A stretch of DNA of 64,000 bases, taken from contig DATGKF010000140.1 of the NCBI GenBank assembly GCA_035294785.1, positions 1 through 64,000 on the forward strand. The letters are read 5' to 3'. Position numbers and translations under genes: made by a program. Under the pieces are notes generated by a model. The model was not told the DNA's origin and did no database searches. It saw only the letters and a program-made list of their open reading frames with translations. Source of the stretch: Poindextera sp035294785. GTDB taxonomy: Bacteria > Pseudomonadota > Alphaproteobacteria > Caulobacterales > Caulobacteraceae. Positions 1 through 7,688 of this stretch are shown one piece after another. Numbering within the stretch: the first letter of the stretch is position 1; each line of letters opens with the position of its first letter.

Positions 1-1013
1 TCGTGCTGCAGCTGGAGACCGGCCAGACCCAGGTGATCGATCCCTGGGGCGGCTCCTTCTACGTCGAGCGGCTGACCGCCGACCTCGCCGCCCGCGCGCG
101 GGGCCACATCGCCGAGGTGGAGCAGCTGGGCGGCATGGCCAGGGCGATCAGCGAGGGCCTGCCGAAGCTGCGCATCGAGGAGGCGGCCGCCCGCACCCAG
201 GCCCGCATCGATTCCGGCCGCCAGAGCGTGGTGGGCGTGAACCGCTACCGCTCCGACGCCAACGAGGCGATCGCGACGCTGAAAGTGGACAACGCCCAGG
301 TGCGCGCCAACCAGATCGCCCGGCTGAAGCAACTGCGCGCCGAACGCGACCCGGCGGCTGTGGCCGCGGCGCTGACCGCGCTGGAGAACGGCGCGCGGGG
401 GAATGCGAACCTGCTCGCGCTGTCGGTCGAGGCGGCGCGCGCCAAGGCGACGGTCGGCGAGATCAGCCTGGCGCTGGAGAACGCCTTCGGCCGCCACAAG
501 GCGGAGATCCACCTGCTGCGCGACGTCTACGCCGCCGAGGCCGGGCCGGACGCCAAGATGGCCCGCGCCAAGGCGATGGTCGCCGCCTTCAAGGCCGCCG
601 ACGGCCGCGCGCCCTCGATCCTGATCGCCAAGCTCGGTCAGGATGGCCACGACCGCGGCCAGAAGGTGATCGCCACCGGCTTCGCCGACCTCGGCTTCGA
701 CGTCGACGTCGGCGTCCTCTTCGCCACGCCCGAGGAGGCGGCGGCGGAAGCGGCGGCCAAGAACGTGCACGTCGCCGGCGTGAGCTCGCTGGCCGCCGGC
801 CACCTGACGCTGGTGCCGGAGCTGAAGGCGGCCCTAGCCGCGGAGGGCCGCTCCGACATCATGATGGTCGTCGGCGGCGTCATCCCAGACGAAGACCTCG
901 CCGCCCTCGAAGCCGAAGGCGTCGCCGCCGTCTTCCAGCCCGGCACGGTGCTCGCCGAAGCCGCGATCCGCGTGCTGGACGAGCTGAACAGAAGGCTCGG
1001 GTACGCGCAGTAA
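1..1013 (+). CDS. scpA: Methylmalonyl-CoA mutase, large subunit (3' part; 5' end outside window)
   Basis: This is the C-terminal part (about 337 residues) of the adenosylcobalamin-dependent enzyme that interconverts (R)-methylmalonyl-CoA and succinyl-CoA at the end of propionate, odd-chain and branched-chain degradation in the cytoplasm. The first part visible is the end of the TIM-barrel substrate domain (DPWGGSFYVE near the left edge). After a helical linker comes the B12-binding domain with DGHDRG, whose His replaces dimethylbenzimidazole as lower cobalt ligand, followed by VSSLAAGH and GGVIP. The reading frame is open to the left edge, so the true start lies upstream. No other propionate gene lies downstream in the window. 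The assignment is firm because linker and B12 domain match the large subunit along their length. Confidence 0.95.
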   Translation, partial: VLQLETGQTQVIDPWGGSFYVERLTADLAARARGHIAEVEQLGGMARAISEGLPKLRIEEAAARTQARIDSGRQSVVGVNRYRSDANEAIATLKVDNAQVRANQIARLKQLRAERDPAAVAAALTALENGARGNANLLALSVEAARAKATVGEISLALENAFGRHKAEIHLLRDVYAAEAGPDAKMARAKAMVAAFKAADGRAPSILIAKLGQDGHDRGQKVIATGFADLGFDVDVGVLFATPEEAAAEAAAKNVHVAGVSSLAAGHLTLVPELKAALAAEGRSDIMMVVGGVIPDEDLAALEAEGVAAVFQPGTVLAEAAIRVLDELNRRLGYAQ

Positions 1014-1085
1014 CTCGCTGCCTTTCTCCCTCTGGCGACGTCGAAGTCGCGAAGGCGATGATCCTGTCGGTCAGACCGCGTGAGG

Positions 1086-1114
1086 TTGCGGCGAGGCTCT
1101 ATAGTGCGTATATC
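1086..1114 (+). promoter_or_regulatory. Predicted sigma70-type promoter of the RES/Xre pair
   Basis: TTGCGG and TATATC are separated by exactly 17 bases in an AT-enriched gap. The predicted transcript begins near 1121, downstream of the upstream in-frame ATG at 1058, and this favours a later start for the antitoxin. The assignment rests on consensus similarity only. Confidence 0.45.
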
Positions 1115-1130
1115 CATCAATTAATGTACC

Positions 1131-1142
1131 TTGAGAGCTCAA
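1131..1142. promoter_or_regulatory. Candidate antitoxin operator over the start region
   Basis: Perfect 5-base arms TTGAG and CTCAA are separated by two bases and sit immediately before the chosen antitoxin ATG, just after the predicted transcription start. Xre/MbcA-type antitoxins usually autorepress from palindromes in this position. The element is short and could be chance. Confidence 0.25.
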
Positions 1143-1501
1143 TGCTTGCACACTTCCTTGACAAGGTCACTGACCCCAAACGCGGCGGCGTTTCGCCCAC
1201 CCGCGTGGGCGGAGCGCTCAGGATGAGCGTGGCGGACCTCTCGCGGCTAACGCGGCTGCATCGCAACACCCTCACCCGCACGCCGCAGTCGCCGTCCGTT
1301 CAGGCGCGGTTGGGCGAGGTCGCGCGCATCGTCTCTGCGGCCGCCGACATCATCGGTGACGACGAGCGGGCGGCGGTCTGGTTCCGCCACCAGCCGCTCG
1401 CGGGCTTCGGCGGCCAGACGGCAGCCGAACTGGTCCAGGCGAACCACGCGGACGCCGTGCTCAAACATCTGGAGATGCTGGCCGACGGCTTGCCTGCGTG
1501 A
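1142..1501 (+). CDS. Xre/MbcA/ParS-family antitoxin (RES-associated)
   Basis: This 119-residue protein is the likely antitoxin of the adjacent RES toxin. The N-terminal half is a compact helical DNA-binding-type region (VGGALRMSVADLSRLTRLHRNTL). The C-terminal half (from about residue 65) is the DUF2384-type toxin-binding segment ending in LVQANHADAVLKHLEML. I chose the ATG at 1142 because GAGAG lies just upstream and a promoter ends at 1114; in-frame ATGs at 1058 and 1124 are alternatives. Its stop overlaps the toxin start by four bases (GTGA), giving translational coupling with antitoxin first, the usual order for this family. It probably neutralises the toxin and represses its own promoter. 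Confidence 0.8.
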   Translation: MLAHFLDKVTDPKRGGVSPTRVGGALRMSVADLSRLTRLHRNTLTRTPQSPSVQARLGEVARIVSAAADIIGDDERAAVWFRHQPLAGFGGQTAAELVQANHADAVLKHLEMLADGLPA

Positions 1502-1995
1502 CCGCGGCGCGAGCGCTCGATGGCCGCTACTGGCGGATCGTCAGCCCCCGCTGGGCGTCTGCGCCACTGAGCGGCGACGGGGCGGCGCGGTTCGGCGGCC
1601 GCTGGAACCGCCATGGGCAGCCGGCGCTCTATCTCTCCGCCGAGGTCGAAACGGCCTTCGCCGAGTATCAGCAAGAGATGGGCGTACGGCCCGGAACCTT
1701 CGCCGCCTACGACGTCGCCGGCGCGCGCGTGGCCGACCTTACGGACGGCGCTGTGCTCGGGGAGCTGGGCGCCGAGCCCGACGCGCCGCTCGCGCCCTGG
1801 AAGCAGATCGCGCTGGTCGAGGGCGGGGCGCCGCCGACCTGGCGGCTTGTCGACCAGCTGGCGGAGAGGCTCGACGGGGTTCTCGCGCCGTCGGTCCAAT
1901 ATCGAGGCGGCGTCAATCTGGCGCTCTGGCGTTGGAACGAGACCGGCGGACCGCGCGTCAGCGTCGTCGATCCGAGGGGCGATCTGCCGCTCTAA
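1498..1995 (+). CDS. RES-domain toxin (NAD+-degrading type)
   Basis: The 165-residue RES protein spans the full domain length. The three residues that name the family are visible in order: Arg35 in GGRWN, Glu56 in AFAEY, and Ser132 in the segment PSVQYRGGVNLALW. Family members such as MbcT, and RES toxins in general, deplete cellular NAD+ by phosphorolysis or hydrolysis and cause growth arrest. The start is a GTG overlapping the antitoxin stop. The last 38 bases overlap the 3' end of a GNAT gene on the opposite strand. All three signature residues are intact, so the toxin is probably active unless bound by the antitoxin. Confidence 0.9.
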   Translation: MTAARALDGRYWRIVSPRWASAPLSGDGAARFGGRWNRHGQPALYLSAEVETAFAEYQQEMGVRPGTFAAYDVAGARVADLTDGAVLGELGAEPDAPLAPWKQIALVEGGAPPTWRLVDQLAERLDGVLAPSVQYRGGVNLALWRWNETGGPRVSVVDPRGDLPL

Positions 1996-2506
1996 GCCGT
2001 TTGAAAAAGATGATCGTGCCGGTCAGGCCGCCGTGGGGTTTGAGGGCGTAGTCGGGGATGCGGCCGACGCGCTGGTAGCCGAGGCCTTCGTAGAGGCCGG
2101 CCGCGCCGTCTTCCTCCGCCATGTCGAGGGTGATGAGGGAGCGGCCGCTCGCGGCGGCGCGGCGTTCGGCCTCCTGCATCAGCGCGCGGGCTGCGCCGTG
2201 GCCGCGATGGGCGAGGCGCGTCATCAGCTTGGCGATTTCGGCGCGGTGCGGCTGGTTCGGCGGGCGGTCGAGATCGAGGGTGACGGTCGCGATCAGCACG
2301 CCGTTCGCGTGCGCCCCGAGCACGATCCGCCGGCCCGCGTCGGCTTCGGCCAGGGCGTTCGTCCAGAACGCCTCCGCATCGCCGCGGGCGAGCGGGTGCA
2401 TGAAGCTGACCGAGCCGCCGGCGCCGACGGTCTCGATCAGCAGGTCGGCCAGCGCCGCGATCGTGCCGGGCGTTGAAGCGAGCGGCCGGATGTCGAACGG
2501 AGCCAT
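1958..2506 (-). CDS. GNAT-family N-acetyltransferase
   Basis: This 182-residue protein has the GNAT fold: an N-terminal strand-helix unit, a central sheet with GVLIATVTLDLD, the acetyl-CoA loop RLAHRGHGAARALMQEAERRA (a variant of R/Q-x-x-G-x-G/A), and a C-terminal AAGLYEGLGYQRVG motif. It transfers acetyl from acetyl-CoA to an amine; the substrate is not evident. The ATG lies five bases after the stop of the XRE-cupin gene, so the two are co-transcribed. XRE-cupin regulators are often paired with an acetyltransferase, which suggests that this is the effector gene of a small self-regulated unit. Its 3' end overlaps the RES gene convergently. Confidence 0.88.
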   Translation of the reverse strand: MAPFDIRPLASTPGTIAALADLLIETVGAGGSVSFMHPLARGDAEAFWTNALAEADAGRRIVLGAHANGVLIATVTLDLDRPPNQPHRAEIAKLMTRLAHRGHGAARALMQEAERRAAASGRSLITLDMAEEDGAAGLYEGLGYQRVGRIPDYALKPHGGLTGTIIFFKRLRAADRPSDRRR

Positions 2507-2511
2507 CGCCC

Positions 2512-3078
2512 TCAGTTGCGCGCGATGGCGACGAGGTAGGTCGTCGGCTCGCGCGTCTCGTTGGCGAATGTGGTGTCGGCCGGGTCGCCGAAGGCCAGGC
2601 AGTCGCCGGCGGCGAGCTCGCGGCGGACCCCGCCCTCCTCGATCACCAGCGCGCCGGCGATCACCCAGACCGCTTGGCGGATGCGGGCATAGGAGGAGGC
2701 CGGCAGGCCGACGCGCGCGCCTGGCGGCAGCTCGATAGCCGCAAGCTCCAGCGGGTGGTCCGGCCGCTCGAACAGCTGGCGGCGCAGATAGCCGCTCGAC
2801 GGATCGCGCCACACCGGCTGGTCGGCGGCGCGGATCAGAGGGCCGGCCGAGGCCTCCGCGCGCGCGATCAACCCGGCCAGGGTGAGGTCGAAGGCGGCGG
2901 CGAGGCGGACCAGCGTGACCGCCGTCGGGCTGGCTTCCGCCCGCTCGATCTTGCTGATCATCGCCTTGGAGACACCGGACCGCGCGGCGAGCTCGGCGAG
3001 GGTCCAGCCCCGCCTTTCCCGCTCCAGCTTCACCCGCTCGGCCAGCCAGGCAGAGGCGCTGTCTTTGATAATAGACAT
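2512..3078 (-). CDS. XRE-family regulator with C-terminal cupin domain
   Basis: The 188-residue protein combines an N-terminal helix-turn-helix (about residues 12-68, with WTLAELAARSGVSKAMISKIE) and a C-terminal cupin barrel (about 105-185, with AVWVIAGALVIEEGG and LAAGDCLAFGDPADTTF). Such proteins bind DNA through the HTH and sense a small molecule through the cupin. It sits 37 bases downstream of a GMC oxidoreductase and directly upstream of a GNAT gene on the same strand. A palindrome overlaps its start codon, consistent with autoregulation. The ligand cannot be told from sequence. Confidence 0.9.
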   Translation of the reverse strand: MSIIKDSASAWLAERVKLERERRGWTLAELAARSGVSKAMISKIERAEASPTAVTLVRLAAAFDLTLAGLIARAEASAGPLIRAADQPVWRDPSSGYLRRQLFERPDHPLELAAIELPPGARVGLPASSYARIRQAVWVIAGALVIEEGGVRRELAAGDCLAFGDPADTTFANETREPTTYLVAIARN

Positions 3079-3090
3079 AGGTCCACTATG
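3076..3090. promoter_or_regulatory. Candidate XRE autoregulatory palindrome at the start codon
   Basis: Arms CATAG and CTATG flank five bases (GTCCA), and the left arm includes the ATG of the XRE-cupin gene on the minus strand. TATCAT just upstream on the coding strand could be its -10 element. The palindrome is perfect but short. Confidence 0.3.
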
Positions 3091-3115
3091 ATAGATCGAT
3101 GTCGTCCGGGCAACC

Positions 3116-4783
3116 TCAGGCCGGCGCCACTTCCCGCGCCTGGCCGTCGAACACCGGAGCCTCTTCCGGCGCGAGCGGGGCTCTGCCGAGGATCATGTCG
3201 GCCGCCTTCTCCGCCACCATGATGGTCGGCGCGTTGGTGTTGCCGCCGACCAAGGTCGGGAAGACCGAGGCGTCGACGACGCGAAGGCCGGCCAGGCCGT
3301 GCACCTTCAGCTCGCCATCGACCACCGCCATGGCGTCGCCCGCCACGCCCATGCGGCAAGTGCCGACAGGGTGGTAGATCGTCTCAGCCGTCTTGCGGAT
3401 CCAGGCGTCGATGTCCGCATCGGAGATCACCTCGGCGCCCGGCTGGAACTCAGGCCCGGTGATCTCCCTCAGCGCCGGCTCGTTCGCCAGCGCGCGCACC
3501 ATCTTGGTTCCTTCGCGCAGCGCCCGCCGGTCTTCGTCGGTCGCCAGGTAGTTGGCGAAGATGGCCGGATCGGCGAGCGGGTCGGCGGAGGCGAGGCCCA
3601 CTCGGCCGCGACTCTCGGGCCGCAGCTGGCAGACGTGCACCGAGAACCCGTCCTTCGCCACCGTGACCTTGCCGTGGTCCTGCATGATGGCGAGCACGCA
3701 GTGCAGCTGCAGATCCGGCCGGTCTAGATCGGGGCGCGATTTCAGGAAGGCCCCCGCCTCGAGGAAGTTCTGCCGACCGAAGCCCTGGCCGAACAGCAGG
3801 TAGTTCAGCCCCGTCGTCAGCCGGTTGAGGCCGGTCGAATAGGAGTAGGCGGTCTTCACCCCCTTGGTCTCCCAGGAGACGATGACGTCCAGGTGGTCCT
3901 GCAGGTTCTCGCCGACGCCCTTCAGCGCGTGGGTGGTCGCAACGCCGGCCTCGCGCAGGCGATCCGGATCGCCGACCCCGGAGAGCTGCAGGATGTGTGG
4001 CGACTGGACCGCGCCGGCGCAGAGCAACACCTCGGCGTGGGCATGCACGGTGCGCGTCTGGCCGGCCTGCACAAACTCGACGCCGACGCAGCGGCCGCCC
4101 TCGATCAGGATGCGGGTGATGCGCGCGTCGAGCTCGATGGCGAGGTTCGTCCGCTGGCCGGCGATGGGCCGCAGGTAGGCGGCCGACGCGCTCCAGCGCT
4201 GACCGTTCTTGATGGTCAGCTGGTAGGGCCCGAAGCCGTCCTGCTGGAAGCCGTTGAAGTCCTTGGTTTCCTGGTAGCCGGCCTGCACGCCCGCCTTGAT
4301 CAGGGCGCCGTAGACCGGGTTGCGCGACGACGCCTTGGAGACGTGCAACGGCCCGTCGGCGCCGTGGTAGGCGTCGGCGCCGCCCTCGAAGCTCTCGGCC
4401 CGCTTGAAGTAGGGCAGCACGTCGGCGTAACCCCAGCCGGTCAGGCCCATCTGCCGCCACTGGTCGTAGTCGCGGGCGTGGCCGCGGATATAGATCATGC
4501 CGTTGATCGAGGACGACCCGCCGAGCCCGCGGCCGCGCGGCCACCATAGCTTGCGGTTCTCCAGCTGCGGCTCCGGCTCGGTCCAGAAGCCCCAGTTGTG
4601 GTCGCCCTTGGCCTGGATCAGCCCGCCGACGCCGGCCGGCATCTTCACCATCAGCGAGTTGTCCTTGCCGCCCGCCTCCAGCAGCAGGACGCGGGTCTTG
4701 CCGTCCGCCGTCAGCCGGTTGGCCAGCACGCAGCCGGCCGAGCCGGCGCCAATGATGATGTAGTCGAACGCGTCGGCCGCCAT
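3116..4783 (-). CDS. GMC-family FAD-dependent alcohol/choline dehydrogenase
   Basis: This 555-residue flavoprotein oxidises an alcohol to an aldehyde. The FAD-binding GAGSAG motif lies at residues 12-17. The two GMC signatures are visible (LGGSSSINGMIYIRGHARDY and GAVQSPHILQLSGVG), and the catalytic pair is His471 in YHPVGTCRMG with Asn517 in GGNTNAPTIM. The ATG follows GAGGA at good spacing. Length and motifs match the AlkJ/BetA-like branch, but there is no betaine aldehyde dehydrogenase or transporter nearby, so choline is unlikely to be the substrate. A medium-chain, terpenoid or polyethylene-glycol-type alcohol fits the context better. It follows a cytochrome b561 gene by 53 bases. Confidence 0.92.
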   Translation of the reverse strand: MAADAFDYIIIGAGSAGCVLANRLTADGKTRVLLLEAGGKDNSLMVKMPAGVGGLIQAKGDHNWGFWTEPEPQLENRKLWWPRGRGLGGSSSINGMIYIRGHARDYDQWRQMGLTGWGYADVLPYFKRAESFEGGADAYHGADGPLHVSKASSRNPVYGALIKAGVQAGYQETKDFNGFQQDGFGPYQLTIKNGQRWSASAAYLRPIAGQRTNLAIELDARITRILIEGGRCVGVEFVQAGQTRTVHAHAEVLLCAGAVQSPHILQLSGVGDPDRLREAGVATTHALKGVGENLQDHLDVIVSWETKGVKTAYSYSTGLNRLTTGLNYLLFGQGFGRQNFLEAGAFLKSRPDLDRPDLQLHCVLAIMQDHGKVTVAKDGFSVHVCQLRPESRGRVGLASADPLADPAIFANYLATDEDRRALREGTKMVRALANEPALREITGPEFQPGAEVISDADIDAWIRKTAETIYHPVGTCRMGVAGDAMAVVDGELKVHGLAGLRVVDASVFPTLVGGNTNAPTIMVAEKAADMILGRAPLAPEEAPVFDGQAREVAPA

Positions 4784-4836
4784 CCGCAAGTCCTCAAAAC
4801 CTGACGAGGCCGTCACCTTACCAAGCTGGCGCAGGG

Positions 4837-5856
4837 TCAACCAAGCGGCGCGGAGGCCGCGGGCGCGCTGGTCGGGCGGCTCTGCGGCGCGCTCGGGTCG
4901 CGGGCGGCGCGGCTCTGCGCCCACGCGCCGGCCAGCGCCGCGACCAGCAGCACCGTCTCGGGCGCCATCAGCTTGACGCTCTGCGCGAGCGTTCCGTCGA
5001 CGGCCGCGCCGGCGATGCGCACGACGAGGATCACGCCCGCGGTCGCCGCGACCATGCCAAGGCCCGTGCGCAGCCGCCCAGTGCCGAGGCAAAACGCCAG
5101 CACGGCGGCGAGCGCCAGCGGAAAGCCGCCGTCCGCGGTGCGGGTGTTGGTGAAGCCCAGCGGGTGCGTGAGCGTAATCCCCGACGCGGCCGCGGCATGC
5201 AGCGGGTCGGCCACGAACTTCACCCCGATGGTGGTGAACAGCAGGGTCGCGGCCAGGAGCACCGCGCGGCCGAACCACACCGCGGCCATGCCGTCCCTTC
5301 GCGGCGCGGCGGCGGGCTCGAGATCTCGGCGGCCGAACCACATGCGGCGGAGCAGGCCGTCGCGGCGCAGGAAGACGTGATAGGCCGCGCCGGCGATGTG
5401 CAGGGCGATCAATGCGATCAGCGTGCGGGCGACGATCAGGTGCACGTAGCGGAGCGGATAGATCCAGAGGCTGGTCGGGAGGCGTCCCTGGCCGAGGAAG
5501 ACGATCTGCGGCAGGTGCGCCTGCAGCGCCAGCGCCAGGCCGCTGAGCGGCAGGCCGATCACCGCGACGTAGAGGGCCCGGTGCGAGAGCCAGGCGACGC
5601 GGTCGAGGACGGCCGAGCCGGTCGGCGCGTCGGCCGGCCGGGCCGTCACGCTTCGGACGCCCAGCCGCAGCGTCATCAGGAACAGGATCAGCATCCCTGC
5701 GGACATGTGGGCTCTGAGCCCGGCGAGCTTGCGCGGCGAGTCGTTCGGCAAGTGTGCGAGGATGCCCGTGCCGATGGCGAGGTCGGCGATGATCAGCACC
5801 GCCAGGATCCAGTGGATCGCGACGAGCGCGGGGTGATAGCGGCTGACGGCGCGCAT
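4837..5856 (-). CDS. Cytochrome b561-like membrane protein with C-terminal membrane extension
   Basis: The 339-residue membrane protein starts with a four-helix cytochrome b561 module (about residues 1-190). Candidate haem ligands are His in RYHPALVAIHW, RAHMSAGM, SHRALYVAVIGLPLSG and YVHLIVARTLIALIALHIAGAAYH. The C-terminal half (about 205-320) adds further hydrophobic segments. Such proteins pass electrons between the quinone pool and periplasmic acceptors, or quench superoxide. AGGAG precedes the ATG. Its place between a CMD protein and a GMC dehydrogenase in one leftward run suggests a redox or oxidative-stress role. Confidence 0.82.
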   Translation of the reverse strand: MRAVSRYHPALVAIHWILAVLIIADLAIGTGILAHLPNDSPRKLAGLRAHMSAGMLILFLMTLRLGVRSVTARPADAPTGSAVLDRVAWLSHRALYVAVIGLPLSGLALALQAHLPQIVFLGQGRLPTSLWIYPLRYVHLIVARTLIALIALHIAGAAYHVFLRRDGLLRRMWFGRRDLEPAAAPRRDGMAAVWFGRAVLLAATLLFTTIGVKFVADPLHAAAASGITLTHPLGFTNTRTADGGFPLALAAVLAFCLGTGRLRTGLGMVAATAGVILVVRIAGAAVDGTLAQSVKLMAPETVLLVAALAGAWAQSRAARDPSAPQSRPTSAPAASAPLG

Positions 5857-5884
5857 CGGCGTGCTCCTGCTGTGCGGAGGGGGG

Positions 5885-6421
5885 TCAGGCCGCGGCGGCA
5901 GGTGCAAAGTCCATGACCGGCCGGGCGGTGAGGTTGAAGTAGGCGCGGAACACGTTCAGCCCCACGCCGGCGATGACCTCGGCGATTTCGCCATCGGTGA
6001 AGCCGCGCGCCTTCAGCGCCTCGACTCGCCCCTCCGGCAGTCGCCCATGCTCACGCACGAGGTCGACGGCGAAGCCGAGCAGGGCGGCGGTCCTGGGGTC
6101 ATCGGCGGCGGCCGTACGCGCCGCATCGAGCGCCTTGTCGGAGACGCCGCCACGGCGGGCGATGCCCGACACCGCGGCGAGCGAGTAGTCGCAGCCGAGT
6201 TCACTGGTGACCGCGACGCCGACCAGAGCTTGCAACTCCGGCGACAAGGCGCCCTGGGCGAGCGCGCTGGCGAAGGCGATATAGCCGTCGAGCGCGGCCG
6301 GCGAATTGACCAGGAGCCGCACCATGTTGGGGATGCGGCCGCTGCGCTGCTGCACGCGCTCGATCGTTTCCCTGGCCTTGCCGGTCAGGCTGTCGGTGTC
6401 CACGGGGCTGAGGGTCGGCAT
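5885..6421 (-). CDS. Carboxymuconolactone decarboxylase/AhpD-like protein with degenerate redox motif
   Basis: This 178-residue helical protein of the CMD/alkylhydroperoxidase superfamily has the signature region around LVGVAVTSELGCDYSLAAVSGIARRGG. AhpD enzymes use a CxxC pair with a nearby His. Here only the first Cys remains, the second is Ser (C-D-Y-S) and the expected His is not present, so peroxidase chemistry of the classical kind is doubtful. The start follows AAGGAG. It lies 48 bases downstream of an FMN reductase and 28 bases upstream of the cytochrome b561 gene. Confidence 0.85.
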   Translation of the reverse strand: MPTLSPVDTDSLTGKARETIERVQQRSGRIPNMVRLLVNSPAALDGYIAFASALAQGALSPELQALVGVAVTSELGCDYSLAAVSGIARRGGVSDKALDAARTAAADDPRTAALLGFAVDLVREHGRLPEGRVEALKARGFTDGEIAEVIAGVGLNVFRAYFNLTARPVMDFAPAAAA

Positions 6422-6469
6422 CGGGAGTCTCCTTCGGGGATGCGTTACAGAGCGGGCTTGGGGGGGCAT

Positions 6470-7060
6470 TCAGGCTTGGACGGACTCGCGCCGAGACGAA
6501 GCGGCCGCCCGCATGGCGCTCAGCGCTCCGCCCCAGGCGACGAGCTGGTCGAGCATGGTCGAAAGCCGCTGCGCCTGGCCGGGACCGGGGACGAAGGTCG
6601 TGAAGGCCTCGAAGTCCGAGAACAGCGACAGCGCCACCTGGGCGCGCACGGTCGCGACCTGCAGCTCGGCGAGGATCAGGCGAAGCTGCTCGGCGGCGCG
6701 CACGCCGCCCGAGCCGCCGTAGGTCACGAACCCGGCGGCCTTGTCGTTCCACTCGGCATAGAGGAAGTCGATCGCGTTCTTCAGCGCCGCCGAGGGCCCG
6801 TGATTGTACTCCGGCGCGACGAAGACGAAGGCGTCGAAACTGGCGACGCGCGCGCCCCAGGCGCGCGTGTGCCCGTGCTGGACCCGGCCCATCGACGGCG
6901 GCGTGGGCTCGTCGAGCAGCGGGAGCTTGAAATCGGCGAGGTCGAGAATCTCGAACCTTGCGTCGGCGCGCTGGGCGGCGATGGAGCCCACCCACTCGGC
7001 GACGGCCAGCGCCTTGCGGCCGGGGCGCGTGCTGCCCACAATGATGGCGACGTTGATCAT
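6470..7060 (-). CDS. NADPH-dependent FMN reductase / chromate-reductase-like flavoprotein
   Basis: The 196-residue flavodoxin-like protein has the phosphate loop VGSTRPGRKA near the N-terminus and the flavin-contacting APEYNHGPSAALKNAIDFL typical of the NADPH:FMN reductase/ChrR family. It reduces FMN, quinones or oxidised metals using NAD(P)H. GGAG lies seven bases before the ATG at 7060, and an in-frame ATG at 7072 is less likely. It is first in a leftward run (CMD, cytochrome b561, GMC, XRE-cupin, GNAT) and diverges from a MarR gene across an operator-rich gap, so induction by a quinone- or aromatic-type ligand is plausible. Confidence 0.9.
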   Translation of the reverse strand: MINVAIIVGSTRPGRKALAVAEWVGSIAAQRADARFEILDLADFKLPLLDEPTPPSMGRVQHGHTRAWGARVASFDAFVFVAPEYNHGPSAALKNAIDFLYAEWNDKAAGFVTYGGSGGVRAAEQLRLILAELQVATVRAQVALSLFSDFEAFTTFVPGPGQAQRLSTMLDQLVAWGGALSAMRAAASSRRESVQA

Positions 7061-7113
7061 GCTCGACTCCATGCGCGGAAGGCGCCTCGAGACCGCTGGG
7101 GCGGCGCCTGTGG

Positions 7114-7169
7114 TCAAGGTCATTGACTAGATTGGTAAGGTACCTTGATTATACCGTCAAGCATCTTGA
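7114..7169. promoter_or_regulatory. Divergent promoter/operator region with three TCAAG/CTTGA palindromes (MarR sites)
   Basis: TCAAGGT (7114-7120) and ACCTTGA (7142-7148) form a 7-base inverted repeat. A perfect 10-base palindrome AAGGTACCTT lies at 7137-7146. A third element, TCAAG-CAT-CTTGA, is at 7157-7169. TTGACT at 7123-7128 with GATTAT 18 bases later could be the rightward promoter. MarR proteins bind such palindromes and control divergent genes. Confidence 0.6.
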
Positions 7170-7184
7170 TGAAAAATCGACGCC

Positions 7185-7688
7185 ATGAGCCTTGAGCCGC
7201 CGCTCGACGACATCGCGCCCGCGATCGGGTCGGCCAGCCGTGGCGTAATCGCCGCGATGATGGCGGGCGTCGCCGCGCGCGGCTTCGAGGGCATGACGCC
7301 GGCCTTCGCCAGCCTGATCCCGCTGCTGGATGCGACCGGCGCGCGGCCGACAACGCTCGCCGCGCGCGCCGGCATCACCAAGCAGGCGATCAGCCAGCTG
7401 GTGCGCGAGCTGGAAAAACGCGGCTATGTCGAACAGGCGGCGGACTCCAGCGACACGCGCGCCAAGATCGTCCGTCTGACGCCACGCGGCGTGGCGCTGC
7501 GCGCGGCCTGCTTCGCCGTGCGCCAGGAGATGCAAGCCGCAGCTGGCGCGGCGCTCGGCCCCGCCCGGATGGCGCGGTTCAGGAAGGATCTGGCCGAGCT
7601 GATGGCGGCGATCGCGGCCCTGCGCGCACCGGCGGGCGGCGCCCGGGCGGCCCGCGCCGCCGTCAGCCGGCCTGCTGGGCGGCGGTGA
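7185..7688 (+). CDS. MarR-family transcriptional regulator
   Basis: This 167-residue protein has a MarR-type winged helix (about residues 55-110: TTLAARAGITKQAISQLVRE, then KRGYVEQAADSSDTRAKIVRLT with the wing Asp-Arg pattern) flanked by dimerisation helices. It faces the FMN-reductase operon across 124 bases carrying several TCAAG/CTTGA palindromes and probably represses both itself and that operon until a phenolic or oxidant ligand binds. The C-terminus is Ala/Arg-rich and overlaps the 3' end of a convergent GST gene by 26 bases. Confidence 0.9.
   Translation: MSLEPPLDDIAPAIGSASRGVIAAMMAGVAARGFEGMTPAFASLIPLLDATGARPTTLAARAGITKQAISQLVRELEKRGYVEQAADSSDTRAKIVRLTPRGVALRAACFAVRQEMQAAAGAALGPARMARFRKDLAELMAAIAALRAPAGGARAARAAVSRPAGRR

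Noticed and set aside
5861..7126. Open frame of about 420 codons opposite the CMD and FMN reductase genes
   Set aside because: It covers two well-supported minus-strand genes and their spacer, and its translation is of biased composition.
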